Shown here: positions 40,303 to 49,991 of the stretch, piece by piece
Layout: each line of letters opens with the position of its first letter
How positions within the stretch are numbered: position 1 is the first letter of the stretch
NCBI RefSeq assembly: GCF_003323745.1
Contig: NZ_QOIL01000020.1
Span: 19,997 to 83,996, forward strand
Direction: 5' to 3'
DNA length: 64,000 bases
From: Sphaerisporangium album
Lineage (GTDB): Bacteria; Actinomycetota; Actinomycetes; Streptosporangiales; Streptosporangiaceae
Program-made: the position numbers and the translations under genes
The notes under the pieces: model-generated
Databases searched by the model: none
The model's input: the letters and a program-made list of their open reading frames with translations, nothing else
What the model was told of the DNA's origin: nothing

Positions 40303-41352
40303 TCAGGGATCTTCGAAGAGTGTTGGCAGGCCGGGCGCCCCGAACGCGTCCGGCGGAGGGGTGAGCCCGAGATGGGACCAGGCGGAGGCGGTGGCCACCC
40401 TCCCCCGGGGCGTGCGGGCGAGCAGCCCCTGGCGGACGAGGAACGGCTCGGCGACGACCTCGACGGTCTCCGGCTCCTCGCCGACGGCCACCGCCAGGGT
40501 GGACAGGCCCACCGGGCCGCCGCCGAACTTGCGCAGCAGCGCGCCGAGGACCGCCCGGTCGAGCCGGTCGAGCCCTTCGGCGTCCACCTCGTACAGGTTG
40601 AGCGCCGCCGAGGCGATGTCGCGGGTGATGACGCCGTCGGTGCGGACCTCGGCGAAGTCGCGGACCCGCCTGAGCAGGCGGTTGGCGATGCGGGGCGTGC
40701 CTCGCGACCGGCGGGCGATCTCGTGGGCGGCCTCGTCGGGGAGCCGCAGCCCGAGCAGGCTCGCCGACCGGCGCAGCACCTGCTCCAGCTCCTCGACGTC
40801 GTAGAAGTCCATGTGGGCGACGAAGCCGAACCGGTCGCGCAGCGGCGCGGGCAGCAGCCCGGCGCGGGTGGTGGCGCCGACGAGCGTGAAGGGCGCGATC
40901 TCCAGCGGGATGGCGGTGGCCCCGGGGCCCTTGCCGACGACGATGTCGACGCGGAAGTCCTCCATGGCCAGGTAGAGCATCTCTTCGGCGGGGCGGGCCA
41001 TGCGGTGGATCTCGTCGATGAAGAGCACCTCGCCCTCCGACAGCGTGGAGAGGATGGCCGCGAGGTCGCCCGCGCGCTCCAGGGCCGGTCCGGAGGTGAG
41101 GCGCAGGGGCATGCCCAGCTCGGCCGCGATGATCATGGCGAGGGTGGTCTTGCCGAGGCCCGGCGAGCCGCTCATCAGCACGTGGTCCGGCGGGCGCTCG
41201 CGGCGCAGCGCGCTCTGCAGCACCAGGGAGAGCTGCTCGCGCACCCGGCTCTGGCCGATGAACTCGCTCAGCCGCTTGGGCCGCAGCGCCGACTCGATCG
41301 CCCGCTCGTCGCCCTCGGCGTCCGGCGACACCAGATCTCTCTCCAGGCTCAT
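40303..41352 (-). CDS. ruvB: Holliday junction branch-migration helicase RuvB
   Basis: A 349-residue AAA+ motor that drives branch migration with Ruv[21 protein letters not shown] is Walker [20 protein letters not shown]alker [21 protein letters not shown] sensor 1 and arginine finger, and [20 protein letters not shown] sensor 2. The C-terminal winged helix ([34 protein letters not shown]) binds DNA. It starts 8 bp after the ruvA stop. Length and motifs are normal. Confidence 0.97.
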   Translation of the reverse strand: MSLERDLVSPDAEGDERAIESALRPKRLSEFIGQSRVREQLSLVLQSALRRERPPDHVLMSGSPGLGKTTLAMIIAAELGMPLRLTSGPALERAGDLAAILSTLSEGEVLFIDEIHRMARPAEEMLYLAMEDFRVDIVVGKGPGATAIPLEIAPFTLVGATTRAGLLPAPLRDRFGFVAHMDFYDVEELEQVLRRSASLLGLRLPDEAAHEIARRSRGTPRIANRLLRRVRDFAEVRTDGVITRDIASAALNLYEVDAEGLDRLDRAVLGALLRKFGGGPVGLSTLAVAVGEEPETVEVVAEPFLVRQGLLARTPRGRVATASAWSHLGLTPPPDAFGAPGLPTLFEDP

Positions 41353-41360
41353 CGGGGCCC

Positions 41361-41981
41361 CTATCGCACGCTCAGGGCCCGCAGGGCCGCCTTCAGCAGG
41401 ATGGCGACCTCGGGAACGCGGCCCGCGGCCTCCTCGGCATCCGCCTGGGGCGAGACGACGGCGATCGCCTCGTCGGCGTCCCTGGAGGAGTAGCCGAGGC
41501 CGACCAGCCCCGCGTGCACCTGCTCGCGCCACATCTGCCGCCGGGCGCGCCCGTTGAGCGCGGCGTCCACGGCCTGTTCCGGCGTGCCGAGCTTGTCCTT
41601 GAGCTCCAGGATGATGCGCTGGGCGCCCTTCTGGCCGATGCCCGGCACCATGGTCAGGGCCTTGACGTCGGCGCTCGCGACCGCCACCCGCAGGGAGTTG
41701 GGCGCGTGGACGGCGAGCATGGCCAGCGCCAGCCTCGGGCCGACGCCGGAGGCGGTCTGGAGCATCTCGAAGACGGTGCGCTCGTCGTCGGTGGCGAAGC
41801 CGTAGAGCGTCAGGGAGTCCTCACGGACGACCAGGGAGGTGGCGAGACGGGCCTGCTCCCCCGCGCGCAGCGTGGCGAGCGTGGCGGGCGTGCAGTGGAC
41901 GAGGACGCCGACGCCGCCGACCTCCACGACCGCCGAGTCGGGGGCGAGGGCGGCGACGCGGCCGGACACCGAGGCGATCAC
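41361..41981 (-). CDS. ruvA: Holliday junction DNA-binding protein RuvA
   Basis: A 206-residue protein that clamps Holliday junctions and loads RuvB. The OB-fold N-domain starts [20 protein letters not shown]; two helix-hairpin-helix motifs follow ([16 protein letters not shown] and [19 protein letters not shown]), and the C-terminal RuvB-binding domain is [20 protein letters not shown]. The GTG at 41981 overlaps the ruvC stop (GTGA). Confidence 0.97.
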   Translation of the reverse strand: MIASVSGRVAALAPDSAVVEVGGVGVLVHCTPATLATLRAGEQARLATSLVVREDSLTLYGFATDDERTVFEMLQTASGVGPRLALAMLAVHAPNSLRVAVASADVKALTMVPGIGQKGAQRIILELKDKLGTPEQAVDAALNGRARRQMWREQVHAGLVGLGYSSRDADEAIAVVSPQADAEEAAGRVPEVAILLKAALRALSVR

Positions 41982-42535
41982 GGGGTTCCCTTCGCGGCCG
42001 TCGCGGCGGCCTTGGCCTTGGCGACGGCCTGGGCCAGGCGGTTCTGCGTGCCGCCCCGCCAGATGTGGCAGATGGCGAGCGCGAGGGCGTCGGCGGCGTC
42101 GGCGGGCTTGGGCATGGCGTCGAGGCGCAGCAGGCGGGTGACCATGGCGCCGACCTGGGCCTTGTCGGCGTTGCCGTACCCCGTGATGGAGGCCTTGACC
42201 TCCGAGGGGGTGTGCAGCGCGACCGGGAGCCCGCGGCGGGCGGCGCAGACGATGGCCACCGCCGACGCCTGGGCCGTGCCCATCACCGTGCGCAGGTTGC
42301 TCTGGCTGAAGACCCGCTCGACCGCGACGGCGTCGGGCCTGACCTCGTCGAGCCAGCGCTCGATCTCGGCCTCGATCGCGACCAGGCGGGCGCCGATGTC
42401 GTCCCCGGCGGGGGTGCGGGCGACGCCGACCTTGACCAGGGACAGCGGGGCGCCCGCGCGGCCCTCGACGGCGCCGAGGCCGCAGCGGGTGAGGCCGGGG
42501 TCGACCCCCATCACCCTCAGCTCCGGTAGCCGCAC
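41978..42535 (-). CDS. ruvC: Crossover junction endonuclease RuvC
   Basis: A 185-residue Holliday junction resolvase of the RNase H fold. Acidic residues are visible in [15 protein letters not shown] (catalytic Asp), [17 protein letters not shown] (Glu) and [15 protein letters not shown] (Asp/Asp). I chose the GTG at 42535 because GGGGAGG lies exactly seven bases before it; the GTG two codons earlier is too close to that site. The last 25 residues are Ala/Lys-rich. It is the first gene of ruvC-ruvA-ruvB, 268 bp from yebC across a gap containing a gene remnant. Confidence 0.96.
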   Translation of the reverse strand: MRLPELRVMGVDPGLTRCGLGAVEGRAGAPLSLVKVGVARTPAGDDIGARLVAIEAEIERWLDEVRPDAVAVERVFSQSNLRTVMGTAQASAVAIVCAARRGLPVALHTPSEVKASITGYGNADKAQVGAMVTRLLRLDAMPKPADAADALALAICHIWRGGTQNRLAQAVAKAKAAATAAKGTP

Positions 42536-42638
42536 CGGCACGCCTCCCCAGACCGCCGAACACCTGTTCGGCCCCGAACTCTACCCCGGCGGGCGCGGCG
42601 GCGCACCCAGGGACACGCCGCCGGGCCGGGCGCGGAAC

Positions 42639-42803
42639 TCAGAAGTAGTCGATCATGTAGGGCTTGGCGGCGAAGGCCGCGGCGAGAAGATCGTCGGCCT
42701 CGGGGGTGCCCCCGTCAGCAGCCCGGCGCGGCGCAGGCCGCCGACCTGGACGCCGGCGAAGGCCGAACCCTTTTCCGGCGGCCCGCCGGCGCGGTCACGC
42801 GGG
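42639..42803 (-). pseudogene. Frameshifted remnant of an unknown gene between yebC and ruvC
   Basis: Two minus-strand frames look coding, with nearly all third positions G or C, but are not in register. The upstream one (from yebC to about 42710) reads EKGSAFAGVQVGGLRRAGLL; the downstream one reads ADGGTPEADDLLAAAFAAK then PYMIDYF and stops at TGA 42641-42639. They meet in a G5/C5-rich stretch near 42706-42716, where one indel would join them. No start codon or ribosome-binding site is evident, so this looks like the 3' end of a decayed gene, or a real small gene broken by a sequencing error. I do not recognise the family. Confidence 0.4.
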
Positions 42804-43553
42804 TCAGTCCAGCTTGGCGAGGACGTCGTCGCTGACGTCGAAGTTGGCGTAGACGTTCTGCACGTCGTCGCTGTCCTCCAGGGCGTCGATCAGGCGGAAC
42901 ACCTTGCGGGCGCCGTCCTCGTCCAGGGGGACGCTGAGCGTGGGCAGGAAGCTGCTCTCGGCCGAGTCGTAGTCGATGCCGGCCTCCTGGAGCGCCTTGC
43001 GCACCGGGACCAGGTCACCGGCCTCGGAGACGACCTCGAAGGACTCGCCGAGGTCGTTGACCTCCTCGGCGCCGGCGTCGAGGACCGCGGCCAGCACGTC
43101 GTCCTCGGCCAGCTCACCCTTGGGGACGATCACGACGCCCTTGCGGTTGAACATGTAGGACACCGAGCCCGGGTCGGCCATGGAGCCGCCGTTGCGGGTC
43201 ATGGCCACGCGGACCTCGGAGGCCGCGCGGTTGCGGTTGTCGGTGAGGCACTCGACCAGCACCGCCACGCCGCCGGGCGCGTAGCCCTCGTACATGATCG
43301 TCTGCCAGTCGGCGCCACCGGCCTCCAGGCCGCCGCCGCGCTTACGCGCGCGCTCGATGTTGTCGATCGGCACGGAGCTCTTGCGGGCCTTCTGGATCGC
43401 GTCGTAGAGGGTCGGGTTGCCTTCCGGGTCCGGACCACCGGTCCGGGCCGCCACCTCGATGTTCTTGATGAGCTTGGCGAAAAGCTTGCCCCGCTTCGCG
43501 TCGAGCGCGGCCTTCTTGTGCTTCGTCGTCGCCCATTTGGAGTGGCCGGACAT
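42804..43553 (-). CDS. yebC: YebC/PmpR-family protein
   Basis: A 249-residue cytoplasmic protein with the invariant start [20 protein letters not shown]. The three-domain fold is covered in full ([20 protein letters not shown] and [19 protein letters not shown] are conserved). Members were described as transcription regulators and, more recently, as translation factors that relieve ribosome stalling. It lies 3 bp downstream of pdxT, an arrangement conserved in actinomycetes. Confidence 0.96.
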   Translation of the reverse strand: MSGHSKWATTKHKKAALDAKRGKLFAKLIKNIEVAARTGGPDPEGNPTLYDAIQKARKSSVPIDNIERARKRGGGLEAGGADWQTIMYEGYAPGGVAVLVECLTDNRNRAASEVRVAMTRNGGSMADPGSVSYMFNRKGVVIVPKGELAEDDVLAAVLDAGAEEVNDLGESFEVVSEAGDLVPVRKALQEAGIDYDSAESSFLPTLSVPLDEDGARKVFRLIDALEDSDDVQNVYANFDVSDDVLAKLD

Positions 43554-43556
43554 CGG

Positions 43557-44156
43557 CTAGAGCTCCCTCACCATCTCGACAAAATACGAATGAACCCGCG
43601 CGTCCCCCGTCAGCTCGGGGTGGAAGGACGTCGCGAGCAGAGGTCCCTGCCGGACCGCGACGATCCTATCCCCAGGCTCGGCCAGCCCCAGCACCTCGAC
43701 ATCCTCGCCCACGGATTCGACCCATGGGGCGCGGATGAAGACGGCGCGCAGCAGACCGCGGCCCGCGAAATCCAAGGATGCCTCAAAAGAGTCGATCTGG
43801 CGGCCGAAGGCGTTGCGGCGCACCACCATGTCGATGCCGCCGATCGTCTGCTGGCCCTCGATGCCGCCCTCGATGCGGTCGGCCAGCATGATCATGCCCG
43901 CGCAGGACCCGTAGGTCGGCATGCCGGACTTGATGCGCACGCGCAGCGGTTCGAGCAGGTCGAAGGCGTCGGCGAGCTTCCACATGGTGGTGGACTCCCC
44001 ACCCGGGATGACGAGCGCGTCCACGGCGTCGAGCTCGGCCGGGCGGCGGACGGCCACGGCCCTGGCTCCGGCGGCCTCGAGAGAGCGGGCGTGTTCACGC
44101 ACGTCGCCCTGGAGAGCGAGCACGCCGATCGTCGGCATCGTCGGCGCAGAGGTCAC
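43557..44156 (-). CDS. pdxT: Pyridoxal 5'-phosphate synthase glutaminase subunit
   Basis: A 199-residue class I glutaminase that supplies ammonia to PdxS for vitamin B6 synthesis. The nucleophile elbow is [13 protein letters not shown] (Cys), and the His/Glu of the triad are in [32 protein letters not shown] and [11 protein letters not shown] are family signatures. PdxT and PdxS form a 24-mer. Usually pdxS is immediately upstream; here a phoD gene and a 221-bp gap with its own candidate promoter intervene. Confidence 0.97.
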   Translation of the reverse strand: MTSAPTMPTIGVLALQGDVREHARSLEAAGARAVAVRRPAELDAVDALVIPGGESTTMWKLADAFDLLEPLRVRIKSGMPTYGSCAGMIMLADRIEGGIEGQQTIGGIDMVVRRNAFGRQIDSFEASLDFAGRGLLRAVFIRAPWVESVGEDVEVLGLAEPGDRIVAVRQGPLLATSFHPELTGDARVHSYFVEMVREL

Positions 44157-44300
44157 CGGTCGTTCCTTCCTTCACTGCTCGGGGCACCGCAGGGGTCGCT
44201 GCCCGCTGGTCGCGTTCCGGGGACGTGGCCCCGCGCGGCCGTCAGCCGCCGGCGGTCGTCCCCGAGGCCCCCGGTCGCGGCGGATACGGCGCGCGTCAAA

Positions 44301-44330
44301 AGCCTAGGGCCATGCGGAACAACGTCCCAA
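44301..44330 (-). promoter_or_regulatory. Candidate promoter of pdxT-yebC
   Basis: On the minus strand TTGGGA (44330-44325), an 18-nt spacer and TAGGCT (44306-44301). It would give pdxT its own transcript, with a leader of about 140 nt, now that phoD separates it from pdxS. Confidence 0.4.
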
Positions 44331-44377
44331 ACCGCCCAGGACTTCCCCTGGCGGAGGACCGGAACGCCCGGCGCGGC

Positions 44378-45877
44378 TCAGGGCCGGCGCAGAAGCCCGG
44401 GCACCCGGTCCGGCACCTCGAAGGTCGCGGCGGTGAGGGCGGGGGCGCCGGGCGTGCTGACGTACCGAAGGATCTTGAAGTCGGCGACGACCGCGGTCGG
44501 CGTCACCTTCACCATGAGGTATCCGCGGCGTCTCAGGTGGAACTTCAGATGGGGGTTCTTCTCCAGCAGCGCGTCCCTGGGCCGGTCGTGGTCGTCGCCG
44601 TCGCCGCCGCTGGTGATCGAGGTGACGGCGAGCTCGGTGCCGACCAGGCGCGAGGACTCGTCGTCGTAGTCGAGGGCCAGGTCTCCCGCCCAGTGCGAGT
44701 GCACGTCGCCGGTCAGCACGATGGCGTTGCGGACCCCGGCGTCGACCCAGCCGCGGGTGACCCGGGTGCGGGAGGCGGAGTAGCCGTCCCAGGAGTCCTG
44801 CCGCACCTTCTTCTCGCCGCTCGTGTGCTTGTCGCGCTGCCCGAAGAAGACCTGCTGGCCGATGACGTCCCACAGCGCCTTGGACTCGCGGAAGCCCTCC
44901 AGCAGCCACCGCTCCTGCTCGGCGCCCGTGATCGTGCGGTTCTCCACGCGCGACTCGGGGCACTCGTGGAAGCCCGCGCCGCAGATCAGCGGGTCGCGGT
45001 ACTGGCGGGTGTCCAGCAGGTGGATGGTCGCGAGGCTCCCCCAGCGCACGCGCCGGAACAGCTTGATCGCCGGGCCCTTGGGGACCGCGGTGCGGCGCAG
45101 CGGCATGTGCTCGTAGTAGGCCCGGAACGCGGCCTCGCGCCGCTCGGCCGGCAGCAGGCTCATCCAGTTGTTGCGCACCTCGTGGTCGTCCATGATCGGC
45201 AGCCACGGCGCGGCCGCGTGCGCCGCGCGCAGGTCGGCGTCGGTCTTGTAGAGGGCGTGCCTGCGGCGGTACTCGGTGAGCGTGCGCGCCTCGGGCCCCT
45301 CGTGCTGGCGCACGTTGCCGCCGGGGCACGGGTTCTCGCCCTTGCCGTACTCGTAGATGTAGTCGCCCAGGTGGAGGACCAGGTCGGGACGCTCCTGCGC
45401 CACCCTGCCGTAGGCGGTGAAGTGGCCGTGCTGGAAGTTGGCGCACGAGGTCACGGCCATGCGCAGCGAGCCGGGCAGCGACGCCGGCGCCGGGGCCGTC
45501 AGCGCGCGGCCGATCGGCGAGACGTACTGGCCCGCCTTGAAGCGGTACCAGTACTCGCGGCCCGGCTCCAGGCCGGCGACCTCGGCGTGCACGCTGTGCG
45601 CCCACTCGCGCACGGCCTCCTCGGTGCCGCGCCGGACGATCCGCGCGCAGGCGGGATCGGTGGCCACCTCCCAGTAGACCGGTACCGCCGACGGCGGCAT
45701 CCCGCCGAAGCCGTCCTCGGCGAGCGGCGCGGGGGCGAGCCGCGTCCAGATGACGAAACCGTCCGGCGCGGGATCGCCGCAGGCGACGCCCAGCGTGAAC
45801 GGGTCCCCATAGGAGACCCGCAGGGGTGGCACTCCCGACGCCAGCCCCAGCACGAGGAACGATCGCCTGTCGATCAC
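44378..45877 (-). CDS. phoD: PhoD-family alkaline phosphatase/phosphodiesterase, Tat-exported
   Basis: A 499-residue metallophosphatase. MIDRRSFLVLGLASG is a short twin-arginine signal (RRSFL), so it is probably exported folded. A fibronectin-like N-domain (FTLGVACGDPAPDGFVIWTR) precedes the catalytic domain, whose metal ligands are in AVTSCANF, DLVLHLGDYIYEYG, PIMDDHEVRNNW, VLTGDVHSHWAGDL and the His-rich loop. PhoD enzymes use Ca and Fe to hydrolyse phosphodiesters such as teichoic acids. Its position between pdxS and pdxT is unusual and suggests insertion. No Pho box was identified. Confidence 0.93.
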   Translation of the reverse strand: MIDRRSFLVLGLASGVPPLRVSYGDPFTLGVACGDPAPDGFVIWTRLAPAPLAEDGFGGMPPSAVPVYWEVATDPACARIVRRGTEEAVREWAHSVHAEVAGLEPGREYWYRFKAGQYVSPIGRALTAPAPASLPGSLRMAVTSCANFQHGHFTAYGRVAQERPDLVLHLGDYIYEYGKGENPCPGGNVRQHEGPEARTLTEYRRRHALYKTDADLRAAHAAAPWLPIMDDHEVRNNWMSLLPAERREAAFRAYYEHMPLRRTAVPKGPAIKLFRRVRWGSLATIHLLDTRQYRDPLICGAGFHECPESRVENRTITGAEQERWLLEGFRESKALWDVIGQQVFFGQRDKHTSGEKKVRQDSWDGYSASRTRVTRGWVDAGVRNAIVLTGDVHSHWAGDLALDYDDESSRLVGTELAVTSITSGGDGDDHDRPRDALLEKNPHLKFHLRRRGYLMVKVTPTAVVADFKILRYVSTPGAPALTAATFEVPDRVPGLLRRP

Positions 45878-45998
45878 ATGACGATCATCGACTATTCACA
45901 GCAAACGCCGAGTACAGGGAATCCCAGGTCAGAGGGGATATTTACGGGCATCGGCGTACTGTCCGTGGCGCGGCCCGGCCGCGCCACGGACGCGACCA

Positions 45999-46913
45999 CT
46001 ACCAGCCGCGCGTGGCGAGACGGTCGGCTTCGGGGAGGGTGGAGACGTTGATGCCGACCATCGCCTCACCGAGGCCGCGGGAGACCTTGGCGATCACGTC
46101 GGGGTCGTCGTAGAAGGTGGTGGCCTTGACGATGGCGGCGGCCCGCTTGGCCGGGTCGCCCGACTTGAAGATGCCGGAGCCGACGAACACGCCCTCGGCG
46201 CCGAGCTGCATCATCATCGCGGCGTCCGCGGGGGTGGCGATGCCGCCCGCGGTGAACAGCACGACGGGCAGCTTGCCGGTCTTGGCGATCTCGGCGACCA
46301 GCTCGTACGGAGCGCGCAGCTCCTTGGCGGCGGCGTACAGCTCGGCCTCGTCCAGGGCCCCCAGCCGCTTGATGTCGCCGCGGATCTGCCGCATGTGGCG
46401 GGTGGCCTCGACGACGTTGCCGGTGCCGGCCTCGCCCTTGGAGCGGATCATCGCCGCGCCCTCGGAGAGGCGGCGAAGGGCCTCGCCGAGGTTGGTGGCG
46501 CCGCAGACGAAGGGGACGGTGAAGGCCCACTTGTCGATGTGGTTGGCCTCGTCGGCGGGGGTGAGCACCTCGGACTCGTCGACGTAGTCGACGCCGATGG
46601 CCTGCAGGACCTGGGCCTCGGCGAAGTGGCCGATGCGGGCCTTGGCCATGACGGGGATGGAGACGGCCTGGATGATGCCGTCGATCATGTCGGGGTCGCT
46701 CATGCGCGACACGCCGCCCTCGGCGCGGATGTCGGCGGGAACACGCTCAAGGGCCATGACGGCGACGGCGCCGGCGTCTTCGGCGATCTTGGCCTGGTCG
46801 GGCGTGACGACGTCCATGATGACGCCACCCTTGAGCATCTCGGCCATGCCACGCTTCACACGGGCGGTGCCGGTGACGGCGGGGTCGGTGACTTCGGGGG
46901 TGCTGCTGGACAC
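45999..46913 (-). CDS. pdxS: Pyridoxal 5'-phosphate synthase lyase subunit
   Basis: A 304-residue (beta/alpha)8 enzyme that builds PLP from ribose 5-phosphate, glyceraldehyde 3-phosphate and ammonia. [40 protein letters not shown] (catalytic Lys), [13 protein letters not shown] (second Lys partner region) and [20 protein letters not shown] (phosphate loop) are all present. One of the best-conserved proteins in the window. It is 121 bp upstream of phoD and 157 bp downstream of the DUF3048 gene. Confidence 0.98.
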   Translation of the reverse strand: MSSSTPEVTDPAVTGTARVKRGMAEMLKGGVIMDVVTPDQAKIAEDAGAVAVMALERVPADIRAEGGVSRMSDPDMIDGIIQAVSIPVMAKARIGHFAEAQVLQAIGVDYVDESEVLTPADEANHIDKWAFTVPFVCGATNLGEALRRLSEGAAMIRSKGEAGTGNVVEATRHMRQIRGDIKRLGALDEAELYAAAKELRAPYELVAEIAKTGKLPVVLFTAGGIATPADAAMMMQLGAEGVFVGSGIFKSGDPAKRAAAIVKATTFYDDPDVIAKVSRGLGEAMVGINVSTLPEADRLATRGW

Positions 46914-47070
46914 GGTCTTACCTCACGAGCGCGACAATGGGTTCAGGTCCATGGTAGGCGCTGATCAGCATCCGCCCGGACGGTCCAGATCGTCGCAAAT
47001 GACGGCGATCTTTGGACAAGCCGTACGACGCGCGGGCGCGGCCACGCGGGGCCGCGGCGGGCGGGGAGGC

Positions 47071-48084
47071 TCAGGGCTGGACGGGCTTGGGGGCGGCGAG
47101 GACCACCCACACCTGGCCCCGGCTGAACGTCATCGGCTCGCCGTCCGCGGTGGTGAACTCGGTGCCGGTCTTCTCCGAGCGGCGCGACCACTTGGCCTGG
47201 TAGGCCTTGCCGTCGCGCAGGACGACGGCCTTGCCGGTGCCGGTGGTCTGGATCAGCGGCGTGTAGCTGCCGGTGAAGTCGTGGAACTCCGAGCGGGTGG
47301 TCTTGGCGTACTGCACCACGATGGTCGGCGCGCCGAGCTGGCCGCCCTCGGCCGCCATGTCGGGCTTGCCGTCCTGCGCCACCAGCCAGCGCTTCTGGGC
47401 CGCGGACCAGGTGAAGGTGAACCGAGCCGCCGGATATTTTACGGTAAAGGTCTTTTTAGGTACCCCGCCCGCCGGGGCGTCACCGAACTCGAACCCGATG
47501 TCCCGGGCCTTGGTCGCCTTCGGCGCGCCCGCCAGCAGCTTCTTGGTGTCGGCGAACAGGTTGTACGGCGCCACGCGTCCCGGCTGGCGGAAGTACGCGC
47601 CCGGGTCCGCGCTGTCGGAGACGTCGAACAGCGACGCCTCCCTGACCAGCGGGATCATCTTGCTCTGCACGCCGGAGTAGGCCAGCGCGGGCTTCCCGAA
47701 CATCGGGAGCAGGTGCAGGTCGGAGATGCGGGCGCTGCGGACGGGCCCGACCTTGGCGGGCAGCTTGGAGGAGAAGACCGCCATGAGGCGGGTCAGGCCG
47801 CCCTCCACCTGCTCGACGAACACCAGGTCCGCGCTGCGCAGGCCGAGCTGCGGCTTGCCCGACGCCGTGTTCTCGATCTTCACGGCGAGCACCGGCCTGC
47901 GGCTCGCCACCGGCTGCCCGGTGAACGGGTGCTCCGGCGGCGGCGCGGGCGAGGAGGACGCCAGAGGAGCGGGCGCCGTCTCCTGGGACGCCGGCGTGGC
48001 CCCGCCGGAGGACGAGCAGGCCACGGCGGGCGCCAGAACGGCCGCCCCTGCCAGGGCGACGCCGATCACCCGTTTTGCTGGCAT
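47071..48084 (-). CDS. DUF3048 (YerB-like) lipoprotein
   Basis: A 337-residue surface lipoprotein: MPAKRVIGVALAGAAVLAPAV followed by the lipobox Cys (VACSSSGG), a Ser/Pro/Ala linker, then DUF3048 N-domain (RPVLAVKIENTASGKPQLGL, ADLVFVEQVEGGLTRLMAVF, VGPVRSARISDLHLLPMFGK) and C-domain (WRRSEKTG-like WSRRSEKTGTEFTTADGEPM; FSRGQVWVVL). Function is unknown; Bacillus YerB belongs here. GGAGGAG lies nine bases before the ATG. It lies 42 bp downstream of the biosynthetic cluster's last gene and may mark its border or receive read-through. Confidence 0.88.
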   Translation of the reverse strand: MPAKRVIGVALAGAAVLAPAVACSSSGGATPASQETAPAPLASSSPAPPPEHPFTGQPVASRRPVLAVKIENTASGKPQLGLRSADLVFVEQVEGGLTRLMAVFSSKLPAKVGPVRSARISDLHLLPMFGKPALAYSGVQSKMIPLVREASLFDVSDSADPGAYFRQPGRVAPYNLFADTKKLLAGAPKATKARDIGFEFGDAPAGGVPKKTFTVKYPAARFTFTWSAAQKRWLVAQDGKPDMAAEGGQLGAPTIVVQYAKTTRSEFHDFTGSYTPLIQTTGTGKAVVLRDGKAYQAKWSRRSEKTGTEFTTADGEPMTFSRGQVWVVLAAPKPVQP

Positions 48085-48126
48085 AGCTGCGGCTCCTCCC
48101 GATTTCTCCTGGAAATGCCACGAAGC

Positions 48127-49317
48127 TTACCTACGGCGGGCACCGCTGATACGCAAGATCAGACGAGTCGCTTTCCCCGCGTTTCCGGCCGCCACCCGCT
48201 CGCGGTACGCGGCGAAGCGTTCCGCGATCTCCCGCGCGCGCCCCTCCGCGTCGGGCAACGGCATCTCCCGGCAGTCGTAGCCCAGTTCTTCGGCCAGGAC
48301 CCCCATCGACGCGTCCTCGAACACTACGGTCCCGTCGGCCCGGATCTCGGTGATGCCGTCCTGGACCTGCCCGGAGACGTTGATCGCGAGGGCCTCCTCC
48401 CGCGTCATGCCGTCGGGCGGCAGCAGGCGGAACCGCCCGGACTCGATCGCGACGGGGTAGCCGCCGATCATGCCCATCGGACCGGGGGCGTGGACGACGG
48501 CGTCCCGCCGCTCGACCAGGGGCTCCAGGACGCTGAGCGCCGAGGCCGCGGTCATCGCCTGCCCGGCCAGCCCTCCGGTGCGGCGGTAGCGCCCGGGGAG
48601 CCGCCGCAGCAGGCCCGCGATGTCCACCTTGGCGGTGACGTCCCGCCCCTCCCACAGCAGCGAGAGCCCCATCGCGGCCGGGCCGCTGTCCCCGCGCCGG
48701 GACAGCCGGTGCGACACGTAGTGGTGGGCGACCAGCCGCACCTCCACCTCGTCCGGCGCGCAGCCGAGCTCGTCGGCCGCGGCGACGCGGATGCCGGGGA
48801 CGTTGTTGGCGAGATTGCCGATGCCGATGTGCGGCGCGAGCCCCGCCGCCGCGAGCGCGGGGTGGACTGCGTCGGGGTAGGCGGCGTTGACGACCGTCGC
48901 GTCGCTGCCCGCCATCCGGACGGCCTCCATGGCCTTCATCACCGGCACCAGGTGCATCGGCAGCCAGGGGCCGTAGTTGGCGGCGTACAGGCGCTCGAAG
49001 GCGTCCTTCGGGAGAGTGGAGATCACCCACCACGACTGGTAGCTCGCCGCGAGGAACAGCACGTCCGGGGCGAAGCGGGCGATGCGCTCGGCGGTGCGGG
49101 CGACGTCGGCCAGATCGGTGACCGCGTGGCTGACGCCGACGTCCGCGTACCCGCGCTGGAGGGCGCAGTAGCGGGTGAGGTTGGCGGCCCGCAGTGTCGC
49201 GTCCTCGTCCCGGCCGACCAGCTGTACGTGCCTGCCCCCACCGTGCGCGAGCTCGTGGAACACCCGCCGGCCGAGATCGCCGGCGCCCAGGACCATGATC
49301 TTCCGGATGTCGTTCAC
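48127..49317 (-). CDS. Rossmann-fold NAD(P)-dependent dehydrogenase-like protein of the biosynthetic cluster
   Basis: A 396-residue protein. IRKIMVLGAGDLGRRVFHEL is a nucleotide-binding beta-alpha-beta motif (GxGxxG). VNAAYPDAVHPALAAAGLAP and GIGNLANNVPGIRVAAADEL suggest a substrate domain like that of saccharopine/opine or malate-type dehydrogenases, but I cannot name the family with confidence. The GTG overlaps the stop of the HAD gene (GTGA), so it is the last coupled gene of the cluster operon. It may reduce or oxidise a building block. Confidence 0.6.
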   Translation of the reverse strand: MNDIRKIMVLGAGDLGRRVFHELAHGGGRHVQLVGRDEDATLRAANLTRYCALQRGYADVGVSHAVTDLADVARTAERIARFAPDVLFLAASYQSWWVISTLPKDAFERLYAANYGPWLPMHLVPVMKAMEAVRMAGSDATVVNAAYPDAVHPALAAAGLAPHIGIGNLANNVPGIRVAAADELGCAPDEVEVRLVAHHYVSHRLSRRGDSGPAAMGLSLLWEGRDVTAKVDIAGLLRRLPGRYRRTGGLAGQAMTAASALSVLEPLVERRDAVVHAPGPMGMIGGYPVAIESGRFRLLPPDGMTREEALAINVSGQVQDGITEIRADGTVVFEDASMGVLAEELGYDCREMPLPDAEGRAREIAERFAAYRERVAAGNAGKATRLILRISGARRR

Positions 49318-49991
49318 CTGATACCTCCGTCGCGTGCGGTGACCGGGGTGAAGGGCGCGGGCGCGCGCAGCAGCTCGGGCAGGCGCCGCATGGACGAGAA
49401 CGTGGGGACGCCCTCACGGTGCGGACCCGCCGAGGGGTCGGGCGTGAACTGGAGCACCCGCATGCCGGCCTCCAGGGCGGCGTCGACCCCGACCGGGCTG
49501 TCCTCGATGACGACGCAGCCGCTCGCGTCGGCGCCGCACTCCGAGGCCGCCCACAGGAACAGCCTCGGGTCCGGCTTCCAGGCGCCGACGTCGTACGCCG
49601 AGTAGATGCCGCCGCCGAAGTGGTGCAGGACGCCGGCGCCGCGCAACCGGCGTTCGATGATCTCCCTCGGGCTGTTGGAGGCGACGCACTTGGGGGCGGG
49701 GATCCGCGCGAGCGCGTCGGCGACCCCGTCCACCGGCTCCAGACTCGGGCCGATGAGCTCCTCGCACCTGGCCCGCACGATGCTCATCGCGCCGTCGGGA
49801 GGAGCGCACCCCGCCATGTCCGCCATCAGGTCGATGCATTCCTGCATCTTCCTGCCGGAGAACAGCTCGGCCGCGGCGCCCTCGCCGATGGTGAGCCCCA
49901 TCAGCCCGCCGAGGTAGGCGAGGGCGCCGTTCTCCGCGTCCTGGGTGTCGACCAGGACGCCGTCGAGGTCGAAGATGACGAGGTCACTCAT
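49314..49991 (-). CDS. HAD-superfamily phosphatase (beta-phosphoglucomutase/CbbY type)
   Basis: A 225-residue class-IA HAD hydrolase. VIFDLDGVLVDTQDAENGAL has the nucleophile Asp and acid/base Asp; CVASNSPREIIERRL is motif II, WKPDPRLFLWAA motif III (Lys) and CVVIEDSPVGVDAALEAGM motif IV. The helical cap lies between motifs I and II (residues 17-85). It probably dephosphorylates a small pathway intermediate. Its ATG overlaps the end of the ATP-grasp gene by 8 nt and its stop overlaps the dehydrogenase start. Confidence 0.9.
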   Translation of the reverse strand: MSDLVIFDLDGVLVDTQDAENGALAYLGGLMGLTIGEGAAAELFSGRKMQECIDLMADMAGCAPPDGAMSIVRARCEELIGPSLEPVDGVADALARIPAPKCVASNSPREIIERRLRGAGVLHHFGGGIYSAYDVGAWKPDPRLFLWAASECGADASGCVVIEDSPVGVDAALEAGMRVLQFTPDPSAGPHREGVPTFSSMRRLPELLRAPAPFTPVTARDGGIR

